64,000 nt of DNA from Neptunomonas phycophila (lineage in GTDB: Bacteria > Pseudomonadota > Gammaproteobacteria > Pseudomonadales > Balneatricaceae), in the NCBI RefSeq assembly GCF_001922575.1, contig NZ_MRCI01000001.1, positions 1,116,001-1,180,000 on the forward strand. The letters run 5' to 3'. A program made the translations under genes and the position numbers. Positions within the stretch are counted from its first letter, which is position 1. The number at the start of each line of letters is the position of its first letter. Of this stretch, positions 63,557 to 64,000 are shown one piece after another. The notes beneath the pieces were generated by a model, which was given only the letters and a program-made list of their open reading frames with translations, was not told the origin of the DNA and searched no databases.

Positions 63557-64000
63557 ATGAGCTACGTGCGGTCTACTTTTTTGCCTCGTTATTTTGTGTT
63601 GGGCTCTGTACTCGTGTTTGCGGGTCTTAGTTATACCTCGGTTTCCCAAGGCGAAGCAGATTTATCCTGTCGACCTAATAATGCAATGGCGCCATTTGAT
63701 GAGTCTTCAGCCAGTGAGAGCTTTCGAAAAGGGCAGGCTGCAGAAACCGGACAGCATGGCTTCCCTAAGGACCCTGTGAAAGCTTATCAGTGGTATTGTA
63801 ATTCCGCCCTGCAGAATGACTCTGCTGCGCAGTTAAAAGTTGGTCTAATGCTTTTAGAAGGCGAGGGCACTAAAAAAGATCTTAAAAAAGGTATGCTTTG
63901 GTTAAATCGCTCTGCCTCGCAAGGTAATCATGATGCGGAGTTGGCTTTAGGTATCCTGCTAGTAGACAGCGATGCGCTCAGTAGCGCTAAATTGTTTAGT
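63557..64000 (+). CDS. Sel1-repeat protein, 3' end cut by window
   Basis: 148 codons are open to the last base of the window, so the gene goes on beyond it. The ATG at 63557 is the first in this frame; the ribosome site is poor. A signal-like hydrophobic stretch is at about 13-30 (VLGSVLVFAGLSYTSVSQG) and Sel1 repeats start near residue 60, with LKVGLMLLEGEGTKKDLKKG as the clearest unit. It was found by reading the frame, since it has no stop inside the window. Its place after an acyltransferase gene suggests a periplasmic adapter in a glycan locus, as seen for some exopolysaccharide systems. Confidence 0.8.
   Translation, partial: MSYVRSTFLPRYFVLGSVLVFAGLSYTSVSQGEADLSCRPNNAMAPFDESSASESFRKGQAAETGQHGFPKDPVKAYQWYCNSALQNDSAAQLKVGLMLLEGEGTKKDLKKGMLWLNRSASQGNHDAELALGILLVDSDALSSAKLFS

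Noticed and set aside
63594-63779. Short ORF in the last 500 bases
   Set aside because: It is out of frame with the Sel1 repeat gene (63557 onward), which has better support from its repeats and signal peptide.

Overview
The window is about 45% GC and reads as a chromosomal segment of a marine-type gammaproteobacterium, most likely in or near the Oceanospirillales (Oceanospirillaceae-like). The basis is a cyoABCDE ubiquinol oxidase, an RlmF rRNA methylase, YbiT, a Fur-type heme locus, and an ABC-type glycerol transporter used beside glpD/glpR/glpK where no glpF is visible. I could not run a search, so the lineage is an inference. There are no tRNA or rRNA genes, CRISPR arrays, insertion sequences or prophage genes. 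Most genes are intact housekeeping or metabolic genes in compact operons. The first and last genes are cut by the window edges.

Layout. 1-2.7 kb: the end of an RskA-like anti-sigma gene, then a PAS-GGDEF membrane protein and a small DOPA-dioxygenase-family gene. 2.7-5.7 kb: a LysR regulator divergent from glutathione-dependent formaldehyde oxidation genes (frmA/adhC, fghA). 5.8-7.2 kb: a Na+/amino-acid symporter. 7.5-15.3 kb: a MoxR/Bat operon (AAA+ ATPase, DUF58, DUF4381, two VWA proteins, BatD) followed closely by an NYN-domain gene. 15.4-22 kb: opgG, rlmF, a permease, pirin and DoxX with a divergent LysR gene, and osmC. 22.6-29.3 kb: a beta-sandwich/helix-hairpin-helix protein, then a signalling locus. 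In that locus a LuxP-like periplasmic binding protein is divergent from a second periplasmic binding protein coupled to a membrane HAMP-GGDEF-EAL protein; a Sel1-repeat gene follows. 29.3-43.4 kb: glycerol catabolism (glpD, glpR, glpK), a sigma54 activator, the glpSTPQUV-type ABC operon and an iron-type alcohol dehydrogenase. 43.6-46.6 kb: ybiT and an MFS permease. 46.7-53.5 kb: heme uptake (TonB receptor divergent from hmuSTUV plus an unknown gene). 53.6-60.7 kb: an MsrB-MsrA fusion, a cold-shock gene, a small membrane ORF and cyoABCDE. 61-64 kb: a DegT-type aminotransferase, an acyltransferase and a cut Sel1 gene, which look like the edge of a glycan locus.

How they work together. Glycerol is predicted to enter by the ABC system, be phosphorylated by GlpK and oxidised by GlpD, with electrons passing to quinone and then to the Cyo oxidase. 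TTCG-N4-CGAA operator-like sites lie before glpD, the ABC operon and glpV, with only half sites before glpK. The ABC operon also has a very good -24/-12 promoter and tandem upstream repeats beside the divergent sigma54 activator, which suggests dual control.

The most unusual things seen are: (1) the LuxP-like/periplasmic-binding-protein/GGDEF-EAL locus, a candidate extracytoplasmic-ligand to c-di-GMP pathway; (2) the complementary degeneration of the two glycerol ABC ATPases; (3) the combined sigma54 and GlpR control region.
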